From the NCBI RefSeq assembly GCF_002929825.1, contig NZ_PJJN01000037.1, positions 186,001 through 250,000 of the forward strand: 64,000 bases of DNA, read 5' to 3'. Numbering within the stretch: the first letter of the stretch is position 1; each line of letters starts with the position of its first letter. Position numbers and translations under genes: made by a program. This document shows, piece after piece, positions 7,845 through 17,135 of the stretch. The stretch is from Cryobacterium sp. Y29. Its GTDB lineage: Bacteria > Actinomycetota > Actinomycetes > Actinomycetales > Microbacteriaceae. Below the pieces are notes generated by a model that had not been told where the DNA came from, made no database searches, and saw only the letters and a list, made by a program, of their open reading frames with translations.

Positions 7845-9677
7845 GTGAAACAGTTTGATATGCCCGCCGTCGTTCCCGCCGATCCTGGCGCCAACATCAC
7901 TGATCTTCTGATGGATCGTCTGACCGCGACTCCCGATCTGGCACTGTTTTCGCTGCCACGTGACGGCCAGTGGCTTCCCGTCACCACTCGGGAATTTCAT
8001 GCGCAGGTCGTGGCGCTGGCCAAGGGCTTTACTGCCGCCGGCATTGAGCCCGGCGACAAGATCGGGCTTATCTGCAAGACCCGCTACGAGTGGACCCTGA
8101 TCGACTTCGCGGTATGGTTCGCCGGGGCAATTCTGGTGCCCGTCTACGAGACCAGCTCACCCAAACAGGTGCAGTGGAACCTGAGCGACTCCGGCGCCAT
8201 GGCGGTCATCGTCGAAACCGCCGATCACTTCGCCCGCTTCGATGAGGTGCATCCGGAGCTGCCCGACATCCGCTCGGTCTGGCAGATCGATCTGGGCGAC
8301 CTCGACAAGCTCGTCGCCGGGGGCGTCGTCGTGACGGATGCGGAAATCGAACGCCGCCGTAATCTCGCCGTGGGCGATGATATGGCGACCCTCATCTACA
8401 CTTCCGGTTCGACCGGCAAGCCCAAGGGCTGCGTGCTCACCCACGCGAACTTTCTCGAGACCAGCCGCAATGCCGCGGTCGCGCTCAAGGAGGTACTGGT
8501 TCACCCCGAAGGCGCCTCGACCCTCTTGTTCATCACCACCGCCCACGTCTTCGCGCGTTTCATCTCGGTCTTGTGCGTGCACGCGGGGGTGCGGGTCGGC
8601 CACCAGGGCGACACCAAGACGCTCCTGGCCGCGCTGGGCAGCTTTCAACCGACCTTTCTGCTCGCGGTACCTCGGGTCTTCGAAAAGGTCTACAACTCGG
8701 CCCAGCAGAAGGCCATCGCCGGCGGCAAGGGCAAAATCTTCGATGCCGCCGCGCATGTGGCGGTCGAGCATTCCCAGTTGGTGCAGGCGGGAACATCGAT
8801 TCCGCTCGGGATGAAGATCAAATTCGCGCTGTTCGACAAGCTGGTTTACAGCAAATTGCGTGCCGCCATGGGCGGCAAGGTCGTCTGGGCAGTCTCCGGC
8901 TCTGCCCCGCTCGGCGCGCACCTCGGTCACTTCTTCAAGAGCCTCGGCATCGTCATTCTGGAGGGCTACGGCCTGACCGAAACGACTGCCCCCGCCAATG
9001 TGGGCCTGGCTACGCGGGCCAAGATCGGCACCGTCGGACCCCCACTGCCCGGCGTCTCGGTGCGCGTCATGGACGACGGCGAGATCGAGGTCAAGGGCGT
9101 CAACGTTTTCAAGGAGTACTGGAATAACCCACAGTCCACCGCAGACACCTTTCACGACGGCTGGTTGAGGACCGGCGACATCGGCGACTTTGATTCCGAC
9201 GGCTATCTCACCATCACCGGGCGTAAGAAAGAGATCATCGTCACAGCCGGTGGCAAAAACGTGGCACCGGCCGCCCTGGAAGACCCCATTCGCGCAAATC
9301 CGCTCATCAGCCAGGTCATCGTTGTGGGCGACCAAAAGCCGTTCATCGGCGCGCTCATCACCCTCGACCCCGACATGCTGCCGGTCTGGCTCAACAACAA
9401 CCACGAGGATGCCGGCATGTCGCTCGCGCAGGCATCCGTCAACAAAGCCGTGCTCGCCGAAGTCCAGCGAGCGGTCGACCATGCCAACGAGGCAGTGTCG
9501 CGGGCGGAGTCGATTCGCAAATTCACGGTGCTCGCTCTTGAGCTCACCGAGGACAGCGGGCACCTGACGCCGAAAATGAGCATCAAGCGCAACATTATTC
9601 TGCGAGATTTCGCCGGCGAGATCGACGCCATGTATTCGGGGGCGCCGGTGACCGAGGGCATCTCGCTGCGCGAGTAA
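7845..9677 (+). CDS. Long-chain fatty-acid--CoA ligase (FadD15-like)
   Basis: A 610-residue AMP-forming acyl-CoA synthetase activating fatty acids to CoA thioesters. Motifs in order: the ATP loop YTSGSTGKPKG, the adenylate motif EGYGLTETTAP, RTGDIGDFDSDG, and the hinge and C-terminal lysine region GRKKEIIVTAGGKNVAP. The GTG at 7845 has AAAGGAG at 7831-7837 (7 bases upstream). It is divergent from the glucokinase gene, with about 175 bases between the two starts. Mycobacterial synteny (Rv2187, fadD15) agrees. Confidence 0.93.
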   Translation: MKQFDMPAVVPADPGANITDLLMDRLTATPDLALFSLPRDGQWLPVTTREFHAQVVALAKGFTAAGIEPGDKIGLICKTRYEWTLIDFAVWFAGAILVPVYETSSPKQVQWNLSDSGAMAVIVETADHFARFDEVHPELPDIRSVWQIDLGDLDKLVAGGVVVTDAEIERRRNLAVGDDMATLIYTSGSTGKPKGCVLTHANFLETSRNAAVALKEVLVHPEGASTLLFITTAHVFARFISVLCVHAGVRVGHQGDTKTLLAALGSFQPTFLLAVPRVFEKVYNSAQQKAIAGGKGKIFDAAAHVAVEHSQLVQAGTSIPLGMKIKFALFDKLVYSKLRAAMGGKVVWAVSGSAPLGAHLGHFFKSLGIVILEGYGLTETTAPANVGLATRAKIGTVGPPLPGVSVRVMDDGEIEVKGVNVFKEYWNNPQSTADTFHDGWLRTGDIGDFDSDGYLTITGRKKEIIVTAGGKNVAPAALEDPIRANPLISQVIVVGDQKPFIGALITLDPDMLPVWLNNNHEDAGMSLAQASVNKAVLAEVQRAVDHANEAVSRAESIRKFTVLALELTEDSGHLTPKMSIKRNIILRDFAGEIDAMYSGAPVTEGISLRE

Positions 9678-9754
9678 CGTGGCCGCTGGGCTCCGCCCGC
9701 GCGCTCATTTCACAGGCACTCAAGACTTCGCCCGGTCAACCTGTGGTTGCAGGG

Positions 9755-10246
9755 CTAAAACCAGGTGGACTCCCGGATTTCCTTCATCGCGGCCTTGCGG
9801 TTGATTTTGTCGAGGCGGTCGATGTAGAGAAAGCCGTCGAGGTGATCGGTTTCGTGTTGGAGGGCCTGCGCCATGATGCCGGTACCGGAGAGTTCGACCG
9901 GATTGTTGTCGAGGTCGATGCCGGTGACTCGGGCGAACGGGTAGCGCTTGGTGGGGTACCAGAGGCCGGGAACGGAGAGGCAGCCCTCGTCGACGAGTTC
10001 AGGCTCGCCGGAGAGTTCGACGACCGTGGGGTTGAGAATGTAGCCGATGACGCCGTCGACGTTGTAGCTGAAGGCGCGCAGGTTGATTCCGATCTGCGAC
10101 GCGGCAACGCCGGCCCGACCGGGCAGTCGCACGCTGTCGATCAAGTCCTGTACGAGACCGCGTACCCGGTCGTCGATCCCGTTGATGGGATCGGAGACGG
10201 TCTTCAGCACCGGATCTCCGAAGAGACGGATCTGGCGTTCGGGCAC
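9755..10246 (-). CDS. def: Peptide deformylase
   Basis: A 163-residue iron/zinc hydrolase that removes the formyl group from nascent N-formyl-Met proteins. Motif II is EGCLSVPG, whose Cys binds the metal, and motif III is QHETDHLDG with the HEXXH histidines and Glu. Motif I reads GVAASQIG, where most family members have Pro in place of the Ser. The GTG start follows GAGGAGTTTCCCC. It is probably active, since all metal ligands are present, and may be a second deformylase copy. Confidence 0.93.
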   Translation of the reverse strand: MPERQIRLFGDPVLKTVSDPINGIDDRVRGLVQDLIDSVRLPGRAGVAASQIGINLRAFSYNVDGVIGYILNPTVVELSGEPELVDEGCLSVPGLWYPTKRYPFARVTGIDLDNNPVELSGTGIMAQALQHETDHLDGFLYIDRLDKINRKAAMKEIRESTWF

Positions 10247-10299
10247 GGGGAAACTCCTCGGTAGGGCGGCTGGTGAACGGCGAGTGAGTCGGCGGCCGG

Positions 10300-11661
10300 T
10301 TAGAGGTTGCGGTCGGCGGGGAGGCCCTCAACGACGAGTTCGGCAAGGGTGCGTGCGGCCAGCCGGGTGATCGGCTTCAGGTCCTTGTACGACACGACGC
10401 TGCCGGCGGCGAGTTGCGGGTCGTAGGGAATCCGCACGATTTCGCGCACGCGGGAGCGAAAGTGCGCCTCGATTTCTTCAAGCCGAACCAGATTGGTGCC
10501 CTGGGTGGCAGTGTTGATCGCGACGATCGCGTTGCGCACCAGCTCACCGTATCCGTTTGCTTCAAGCCAGGTGAGCGTCTCAGAGGCCAAACGTGCCTCG
10601 TCGACGCTGCCGCCGGAGACGATCACGATGGAGTCGGCGCGCTGCAGCGTAGCTCGCATGACCGAATGCACGATGCCGGTGCCGCAGTCGGTGAGCGCGA
10701 TCGAGTAGTACCGGGCGGCCAGATCGGCGACGACGTTGTAGTCGTTCTCATCGAATGCTTCCGAGAGCAACGGGTCGGTGTCGGAGGCGAGAATGTCGAG
10801 GCGGGTCTCGTCGCGGGAGACCAGAGAGGAGAAGTCGGTGAAATTGCCGATCGACGCGGCCTTCGAGACGACGTCGCGAACGGTCGAGCGTGTCTGCTTG
10901 CTGACGCGTTCGGACAGTGTGCCGCGGTCGGGGTTGGCGTCGATGGCAATAATGCGGTCGTCGCGGGCGTCGGCCAAGGCCATACCGAGCAGGGTCGTGA
11001 CGGTGGTCTTGCCCACGCCACCCTTGCGGGTGAGGATCGGCACGAATCGCGTACCGCCGTCAAACTGGCGACGAATACGCTCATCCATTTCTTTATACGC
11101 CCGCACCTTGGCGGAGTCACCGAGGTTGACCAGGTGCAGCGTCAGCGCATAGACAAATTCAGGCCAGACGCCCTGCGGCGCTTTGCGGGTCTTGCGGTTG
11201 ACCGCGAGCAGGCGATCAGACGTGAGCATGGACGCGGACTCGGGGGCTGTGCTGTTTTCGGTGCGGATGCGTTCGCGCCGGACAGAGGAGGCAGCATCCG
11301 CTCGTGAAAGTGATTCGATGGCAAAACTGGCGCCGCCTGCTCGGGTCGGCGCTGGCGTTGAGATTTCGACGGTGTGCGTGGACGGGGCCGACACGATGCG
11401 CGTTGTCTCGGTTCCGTTGCCCGCTACCAAAGACGGCCGAACGGCTGCAGCCACCGAGCGGCGAGGCCCGAACGTCACCTCGATCGGAACGCTCAGGCTC
11501 TCGGGCAATGACGCGGCGAGGTTGTCGATCGTGTGCGGCGGTAGCTCACTGTGGTAGTCGTCACCCTGCGTGTCGAAACTATCGCGCTCGTCGCGGGTTC
11601 GCTTTGCGGCAGACACCGGGCGGGCAGGAGCGCTCTGGTCGTCAGTACGTTTGTCTGGCAC
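10300..11661 (-). CDS. MinD/ParA-family ATPase with long disordered N-terminus
   Basis: A 453-residue protein. The first 190 residues or so are low-complexity and rich in Ser, Arg, Ala and Thr; residues after about 195 form a deviant-Walker P-loop ATPase (FVPILTRKGGVGKTTVTTLL, then IAIDANPDRGTL). This layout is seen in actinobacterial MinD/ParA proteins associated with secretion or cell-pole positioning. No ParB partner lies nearby. The GTG at 11661 has GAGGATG 6 bases upstream. It follows pyruvate carboxylase on the same strand with a gap of 35 bases. The cargo it positions is unknown; the fold assignment is firm. Confidence 0.8.
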   Translation of the reverse strand: MPDKRTDDQSAPARPVSAAKRTRDERDSFDTQGDDYHSELPPHTIDNLAASLPESLSVPIEVTFGPRRSVAAAVRPSLVAGNGTETTRIVSAPSTHTVEISTPAPTRAGGASFAIESLSRADAASSVRRERIRTENSTAPESASMLTSDRLLAVNRKTRKAPQGVWPEFVYALTLHLVNLGDSAKVRAYKEMDERIRRQFDGGTRFVPILTRKGGVGKTTVTTLLGMALADARDDRIIAIDANPDRGTLSERVSKQTRSTVRDVVSKAASIGNFTDFSSLVSRDETRLDILASDTDPLLSEAFDENDYNVVADLAARYYSIALTDCGTGIVHSVMRATLQRADSIVIVSGGSVDEARLASETLTWLEANGYGELVRNAIVAINTATQGTNLVRLEEIEAHFRSRVREIVRIPYDPQLAAGSVVSYKDLKPITRLAARTLAELVVEGLPADRNL

Positions 11662-11696
11662 GGTACATCCTCAACTGGTCGATATCGGCATTAATC

Positions 11697-14600
11697 TTAG
11701 CGTGGACGCACCGTCAAGAGCAGATCGCCCGCATCGACCTGCTGGGTGAGCGGGATGGCGACGCGTTCGATGGTCCCGGCGATGGGCGAGGTGATCGCCG
11801 CTTCCATCTTCATGGCTTCGATCGAAGCGACGCTTTGGCCAGCTTCGACGTGCGCGCCCTCCTCGACTTGCAGGGTGACCACGCCGGAGAAGGGTGCGGC
11901 GATCTGGCCGGGCTGGTTGGCATCAGCTTTCTCGGCGGCCTTGGTCTGCACGGTGATGCTGGTGTCACGCACGAACACCGGGCGCAGCTGACCGTTGAGA
12001 ATGGTCATAACGGTACGCATGCCCTTGTCGTCGGCTTCACCGATCGCTTCGAGGCCCACGTAGAGCCGCACGCCCTTGGCGATTTCGACGGCGTGCTCCT
12101 GGCCCTGCTGAAGGCCGTAGAGGTAGTCGACGGTATCGACAACCGAGAGGTCGCCGTAGCTCTCCCTGACTTGTTGGAACTGGCGGGTCGGCGCGGGGAA
12201 CAACAACTGGTTGAGCATCGCGCGACGTTCGAGGCTCGAGGCGCCGAGCGCGGCGCGCTCCCCCGCGGTGATCTCGGTGACGCCGACGCGCACTTCACGT
12301 CCCGCGAGTACCTTGGTGCGAAACGGCTCGGGCCAGCCACCGGGCAGGTCCCCGAGCTCGCCCGCCATAAAGCCGATGACCGAGTCGGGGACATCGTAGT
12401 TGCCCGGGTTTTGCTCGAAATCGGCCGGATCGGCCTTCACAGCGGCCAGGTACAGGGCGAGGTCACCGACCACCTTCGACGAGGGAGTGACCTTGGGCAC
12501 CCGGCCGAGGATGCTGTTCGCGGCGGTATACATGTCTTCGATGAGTTCGAAGTGGTCGGCGAGCCCGAGCGCGACGGCCTGGGTGCGCAGGTTCGACAGC
12601 TGGCCGCCTGGAATCTCGTGCGAGTACACCCGGCCGGTCGGTGCCGACAGACCCGATTCGAACGGGGCGTAGAGGGTGCGCACAGCTTCCCAGTAGGGCT
12701 CGAGGTCAGTCGTGGCCCGGAGCGAAATACCCGTGTCGCGTTCGGTGTGGGCGAGAGCGGCTACGAGGGAGGATGCCGACGGCTGGCTGGTCGTGCCGGC
12801 CATGGGAGCGGATGCCACGTCGACAGCGTCGGCGCCGGCCCGGGCTGCGGCCAGCAGCGTCGCGAGCTGGCCACCCGGAGTGTCGTGGGTGTGCACGTGC
12901 ACGGGCAGGTCGAAGCGTTCCCGGAACGCCGCCACGAGCTTCTCGGCGGCGCTCGGCCGGAGCAACCCGGCCATGTCCTTGATGCCGATCACGTGGGCGC
13001 CGCTTTCGACGATCTGATCGGCCAGGCGCAGGTAGTAGTCCAGGGTGTAGAGCTTTTCGGCCGGGTCGAGCAAATCGCCGGTGTAGCAGACGGCCACCTC
13101 GGCCAGCGCTGTGCCGGTAGCAAGCACGGCGTCGATAGCCGGCCGCATCTGCGACACGTCGTTCAGGGCATCGAAGATGCGGAAGATGTCTACACCCGTG
13201 GCGGTCGCCTCGCGCACAAACGCGTCGGTGACCTCGGTCGGGTACGGGGTGTAGCCCACAGTGTTGCGGCCGCGCAGCAGCATCTGCAGGTTGATGTTCG
13301 GCAGGGCCTCGCGCAGGCTCGCAAGGCGCTCCCAGGGGTCTTCGCCAAGAAACCGCAGCGCCACGTCGTAGGTGGCGCCGCCCCAGGCTTCGACCGAGAG
13401 CAGCTGCGGCGTCAGCCGGGCGACATAGGGCGCCACGGCCACGAGGTCCTTGGTGCGTACCCGTGTCGCCAGCAGCGACTGGTGCGCGTCCCGGAAGGTG
13501 GTGTCGGTCACGGCCAGCGCAGTCTGCGCGCGCAAAGAGGCGGCGAAACGGGTCGGACCGAGCAGTTGCAGCTTCTGTCGGGAACCGTCGGGGGCTGGCT
13601 GGGTGATGTCAAGCTCTGGCAGCTTGTCTCGCGGGTGCACCGTGGTCGGCGGCGCGCCGTTGGGCTGGTTGACGGTGACCTCAGCCAGCCAGGTGAGAAT
13701 CTTGGTGCCACGGTCCTTGGACTCGCGGCCGCGCAGCAGCTCCGGGCGCTCGTCGATGAACGAGGTACTGAGGTCGCCGGCCGCGAAGTCCGCATCGTCG
13801 AGCACGGCCTGCAGGAACGAAATATTGGTGGAGACGCCGCGGATGCGGAACTCGGCCAGCGCGCGCTTGGACCGCACGACGGCGGCCGCATAGTCGCGGC
13901 CTCGGCAGGTGAGTTTGGCGAGCATCGAGTCGAAGTGCGGGCTGATCTGCGCGCCCGTGTTGATCGTTCCACCATCCAGGCGGATGCCGGCGCCGCCGGG
14001 TGAACGATAGGTGGTGATTTTACCGGTGTCGGGGCGGAACCCGGCCGCGGGGTCTTCGGTTGTGATGCGGCACTGCAGGGCCGCGCCGCGCAGGCGGATC
14101 TCCCCCTGGGTCAGACCGATCTGTTCGAGGGTCTCCCCCGCCGCGATGCGCATTTGTGCCTGCACGAGGTCGACATCGGTGACCTCCTCGGTCACGGTGT
14201 GCTCAACTTGAATGCGCGGGTTCATTTCGATGAAGACGTGCTGCCCGGCGCGTTCCCCGACGGTGTCGAGCAGAAACTCGACGGTCCCGGCGTTGACGTA
14301 GCCGATCGACCGGGCGAACTTGATGGCGTCAGCGTAGAGCTGAACCCGAATTTCATCGCTCAGGTTCGGCGCCGGAGCGATTTCGATCACTTTCTGGTGC
14401 CGACGCTGCACCGAACAGTCACGCTCGAACAGGTGCACGGTCTCGCCGGAGGCGTCCGCCAGAATCTGCACCTCGATGTGACGGGGCCGCAGCACCGCAG
14501 CCTCCAGGAACATCGTCGGGTCACCGAAGGCACTGGTGGCCTCACGCATGGCCTCTTCAAGCGCTCCCCGCAACTCGCTTTTCTTCGCAACCCGGCGCAT

Positions 14601-15101
14601 GCCACGGCCGCCACCGCCGGCGACGGCCTTGGCAAAAATGGGAAAGCCGATCTCATCGGCCTGGCTGATCAAGAGTTCGACATCGGTCGACGGCTGCGTC
14701 GACTTCAATACCGGTACGCCGGCCGCGATGGCGTGTTCCTTTGCGGTGACCTTGTTACCGGCCATTTCGAGTACGTCAGCGCCCGGGCCGATGAACGTGA
14801 TGCCGGCAGCGGCGGCTGCATCGGCGAGTTCCGGGTTCTCCGACAGAAATCCGTAGCCGGGGTAGATGGCGTCGGCGCCGCATTCCTGGGCAACCCGGAT
14901 GATTTCACTCACGTCGAGATAGGCCCGAACCGGATGCCCCACCTCACCAATCTGGTAGGCCTCATCCGCCTTCAGGCGGTGCAATGAATTGCGATCCTCG
15001 AACGGAAACACCGCCACGGTCTTTGCTCCGAGCTCGTAAGCCGCGCGCATGGCACGGATCGCGATCTCGCCGCGGTTGGCAACAAGGATTTTTTCAAACA
15101 T
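11697..15101 (-). CDS. pyc: Pyruvate carboxylase
   Basis: A 1134-residue biotin enzyme converting pyruvate, bicarbonate and ATP to oxaloacetate. The biotin carboxylase domain covers about residues 1-450 (KILVANRGEIAIRAMRAA at the start, GGGGRGMR ATP loop), the carboxyltransferase domain about 530-810 (TTFRDAHQSLLATR, with metal site HVHTHDTPGG), and the biotinyl domain the last 70 residues with the biotinylated Lys in SIEAMKMEAA. The ATG at 15101 has GAAAGG upstream and is the usual start (MFEKILVANRGEI). Length matches single-chain pyruvate carboxylases. It is divergent from the parA gene at 15180. Confidence 0.97.
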   Translation of the reverse strand: MFEKILVANRGEIAIRAMRAAYELGAKTVAVFPFEDRNSLHRLKADEAYQIGEVGHPVRAYLDVSEIIRVAQECGADAIYPGYGFLSENPELADAAAAAGITFIGPGADVLEMAGNKVTAKEHAIAAGVPVLKSTQPSTDVELLISQADEIGFPIFAKAVAGGGGRGMRRVAKKSELRGALEEAMREATSAFGDPTMFLEAAVLRPRHIEVQILADASGETVHLFERDCSVQRRHQKVIEIAPAPNLSDEIRVQLYADAIKFARSIGYVNAGTVEFLLDTVGERAGQHVFIEMNPRIQVEHTVTEEVTDVDLVQAQMRIAAGETLEQIGLTQGEIRLRGAALQCRITTEDPAAGFRPDTGKITTYRSPGGAGIRLDGGTINTGAQISPHFDSMLAKLTCRGRDYAAAVVRSKRALAEFRIRGVSTNISFLQAVLDDADFAAGDLSTSFIDERPELLRGRESKDRGTKILTWLAEVTVNQPNGAPPTTVHPRDKLPELDITQPAPDGSRQKLQLLGPTRFAASLRAQTALAVTDTTFRDAHQSLLATRVRTKDLVAVAPYVARLTPQLLSVEAWGGATYDVALRFLGEDPWERLASLREALPNINLQMLLRGRNTVGYTPYPTEVTDAFVREATATGVDIFRIFDALNDVSQMRPAIDAVLATGTALAEVAVCYTGDLLDPAEKLYTLDYYLRLADQIVESGAHVIGIKDMAGLLRPSAAEKLVAAFRERFDLPVHVHTHDTPGGQLATLLAAARAGADAVDVASAPMAGTTSQPSASSLVAALAHTERDTGISLRATTDLEPYWEAVRTLYAPFESGLSAPTGRVYSHEIPGGQLSNLRTQAVALGLADHFELIEDMYTAANSILGRVPKVTPSSKVVGDLALYLAAVKADPADFEQNPGNYDVPDSVIGFMAGELGDLPGGWPEPFRTKVLAGREVRVGVTEITAGERAALGASSLERRAMLNQLLFPAPTRQFQQVRESYGDLSVVDTVDYLYGLQQGQEHAVEIAKGVRLYVGLEAIGEADDKGMRTVMTILNGQLRPVFVRDTSITVQTKAAEKADANQPGQIAAPFSGVVTLQVEEGAHVEAGQSVASIEAMKMEAAITSPIAGTIERVAIPLTQQVDAGDLLLTVRPR

Positions 15102-15133
15102 GCAAGCCTTTCGAGGGCGTACGTGGCGCACAG

Positions 15134-15178
15134 CTAACGGTTAGGTTCTCTAACACTAGTGAAGGTAACGTTGTTACT
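15134..15178. promoter_or_regulatory. Clustered CTAAC/GTTAG inverted repeats between pyc and parA
   Basis: Three half-sites are packed as CTAAC (15134-15138), GTTAG (15140-15144) and CTAAC (15150-15154), so the middle one pairs with either neighbour. A further palindrome GTAAC-GTT-GTTAC sits at 15166-15178, just before the parA start. The region separates divergent pyc and parA, so a regulator-binding site is likely. Which protein binds is unknown. Confidence 0.45.
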
Positions 15179-15179
15179 C

Positions 15180-15992
15180 ATGCACGTACTCAGCGTAAGT
15201 TCCCTTAAGGGTGGTGTCGGCAAGACCACTGTGACCCTTGGTCTGGCTTCCGCTGCCTTCGCCCGTGGCGTGCGAACACTCGTCGTGGATCTCGATCCGC
15301 AATCCGATGTGTCCACCGGCATGGATATCCAGGTGGCCGGTCATTTGAATGTTGCCGATGTCCTCGGTTCGCCCAAAGAAAAGACGGTTCGCGCGGCGAT
15401 CGCCCCGAGCGGATGGACCCGCAACCGCCCAGGCACCATCGACGTCATGATCGGCAGCCCGTCGGCGATCAATTTTGACGGGCCACACCCGAGCATTCGC
15501 GATATCTGGAAACTCGAAGAAGCGCTCTCAACGATCGAGAAAGACTATGAGCTCGTGCTCATCGACTGTGCTCCCTCCCTGAATGCCCTCACGCGCACCG
15601 CCTGGGCCGCGAGCGACCGTGTCGCCGTCGTCACCGAGCCCGGCCTGTTCTCGGTCGCTGCTGCCGACCGTGCGCTGCGTGCTATCGAAGAGATTCGTCG
15701 TGGTCTGAGCCCTCGCCTTCAGCCGCTCGGCATCATCGTGAATCGGTCCCGTTCGGCTTCGCTCGAACACCAGTTCCGCATCAAAGAATTGCGCGACATG
15801 TTCGGGCCGCTCGTGCTGAGCCCGCAGCTGCCGGAGCGCACGTCTTTGCAGCAGGCGCAGGGCGCCGCAAAGCCCCTGCACATCTGGCCGGGTGACAGTG
15901 CGCTCGAAATGGCCGGCTACTTCGACCAGCTGCTCGACCGGGTGCTGCGTACAGCGCGCATCGGTGAGTACGCCGAGGCTCCAGCGGTCTAA
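15180..15992 (+). CDS. ParA/Soj-family ATPase
   Basis: A 270-residue chromosome-partitioning type ATPase. It starts with the deviant Walker A motif LKGGVGKTTVTLG at about residue 9, followed by DLDPQSDVSTG and the Walker B-like ELVLIDCAPSLNALT. I chose ATG 15180, which gives the standard ParA N-terminus (HVLSVSSLKGG); an in-frame GTG at 15159 would add seven residues that overlap the GTAAC palindrome. There is no adjacent parB, so it is probably an orphan ParA like mycobacterial Rv1708. The following 290 bases (15993-16282) hold no gene I can support. Confidence 0.88.
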   Translation: MHVLSVSSLKGGVGKTTVTLGLASAAFARGVRTLVVDLDPQSDVSTGMDIQVAGHLNVADVLGSPKEKTVRAAIAPSGWTRNRPGTIDVMIGSPSAINFDGPHPSIRDIWKLEEALSTIEKDYELVLIDCAPSLNALTRTAWAASDRVAVVTEPGLFSVAAADRALRAIEEIRRGLSPRLQPLGIIVNRSRSASLEHQFRIKELRDMFGPLVLSPQLPERTSLQQAQGAAKPLHIWPGDSALEMAGYFDQLLDRVLRTARIGEYAEAPAV

Positions 15993-16282
15993 AGGATTTC
16001 TCCTTCGGCCCTGCGGGGTCGATGAGTCGGGCCTCGGCCTGTGCGGGTTTTGGGGGCAATTCACCGTGGGCATGTTGTCTTCGCGTCCCATGACGCTTGC
16101 ACGGCCGCCTCGCGGCCTGGCACAACAGCGTTTGCCAACGGAGCACAGGAACCGTTGCCTGAAGGCGCGAACGCGGCGTGATGAACGCGCGCTGATGAAC
16201 GCGGGGCGCCGAGCGCTGAGTTGGGGAGCGAATGACAGGTTGCAGTCGCGCGCCGTGCTGCGCCCAAGCGAGGGCGGTGGCG

Positions 16283-16834
16283 CTAGGAGATTTTGCGGGT
16301 GCTCCGGCGGGTGGCGAGCTCGTCGGCGGAGTCAACGGCCTGCACGTCGAGTTCGACCAGGCTCGTTTCTACCTCGCGGAGCACTTTGCCCACGGCAATG
16401 CCGAAGACGCCCTGGCCACGGCTGACGAGGTCGATGACCTCGTCGTTCGAGGTGCACAGGTAGACACTCGCGCCATCGCTCATCAGCGTGGTCTGCGCGA
16501 GGTCACTGACGCCCGATTCGCGCAGTTGGTTGACCGCCGTGCGAATCTGCTGAAGGGAGATGCCCGTGTCGAGCAGCCGCTTGACGAGCTTGAGTACGAG
16601 GATGTCACGGAAGCCGTAGAGGCGCTGTGAGCCGGAACCAGCCGCCCCGCGCACTGTGGGCTCCACCAGGCCCGTACGGGCCCAGTAGTCGAGCTGACGG
16701 TAGCTGATGCCGGCCGCGCGCGCAGCGACAGCACCGCGGTAGCCGCAGTTCTCATCAAGCTCGGGCATGCCATCGGTGAACAGCAGTCCCAACGAGTAAC
16801 GCGAAGCGTCAGCGTCAGGCTTGAGCTCACTCAT
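16283..16834 (-). CDS. MerR-family transcriptional regulator (Rv1830-like)
   Basis: A 183-residue MerR-type regulator. After a 30-residue leader (GLLFTDGMPELDENCGYRG), residues 35-100 form the MerR winged-helix: AAGISYRQLDYWARTGLVEP, then YGFRDILVLKLVKRLLDTGI. The remainder contains a region common to the actinobacterial Rv1830 family rather than a cysteine metal site. It lies downstream of ftsR in the same order as M. tuberculosis garA-Rv1828-Rv1829-Rv1830, but the bifunctional nuclease gene (Rv1829) is missing between them. The target genes are unknown. Confidence 0.85.
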   Translation of the reverse strand: MSELKPDADASRYSLGLLFTDGMPELDENCGYRGAVAARAAGISYRQLDYWARTGLVEPTVRGAAGSGSQRLYGFRDILVLKLVKRLLDTGISLQQIRTAVNQLRESGVSDLAQTTLMSDGASVYLCTSNDEVIDLVSRGQGVFGIAVGKVLREVETSLVELDVQAVDSADELATRRSTRKIS

Positions 16835-17135
16835 GGGGGTTGCCTTTCGGAGGTTACGTGGTGCCGTGACTGCTAGCTGCAGTGAAGCAAGCCTGGATCA
16901 CTGTGGTGCTGAAGTGACTGTGGTGCTGAAGTGACTCATGCGGTTCAGCTGGTGATGCGAAAACAATTTGCTGTGCTTCGCTCTCTCTACGCTACCGAGG
17001 CAAAGACCGTGCGCGCTGACATTCGCGTAATGGTTTTGGCGTGTCGATCGAGTACAGGCAGACGCGCAGACGCGCAGACGAGCGATTGCACCATACGGGC
17101 GGCAGCCCAGCCGTGCGCCTGCGCCAGTCTACGAC
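16835..17135. repeat. Intergenic region with a perfect 17-bp tandem duplication
   Basis: This gene-free stretch separates the two MerR genes. Bases 16901-16917 (CTGTGGTGCTGAAGTGA) are repeated exactly at 16918-16934, 67-100 bases upstream of the Rv1830-like start at 16834. Together with the related CAGTGAAGC segment before it, the repeat could be an autoregulatory MerR site. No other feature is evident here. Confidence 0.6.

Noticed and set aside
11304..14003. An 899-codon plus-strand open frame
   Set aside because: It lies antisense to pyc in the mirrored codon register, has biased low-complexity composition and no family motif. A high-GC shadow frame.
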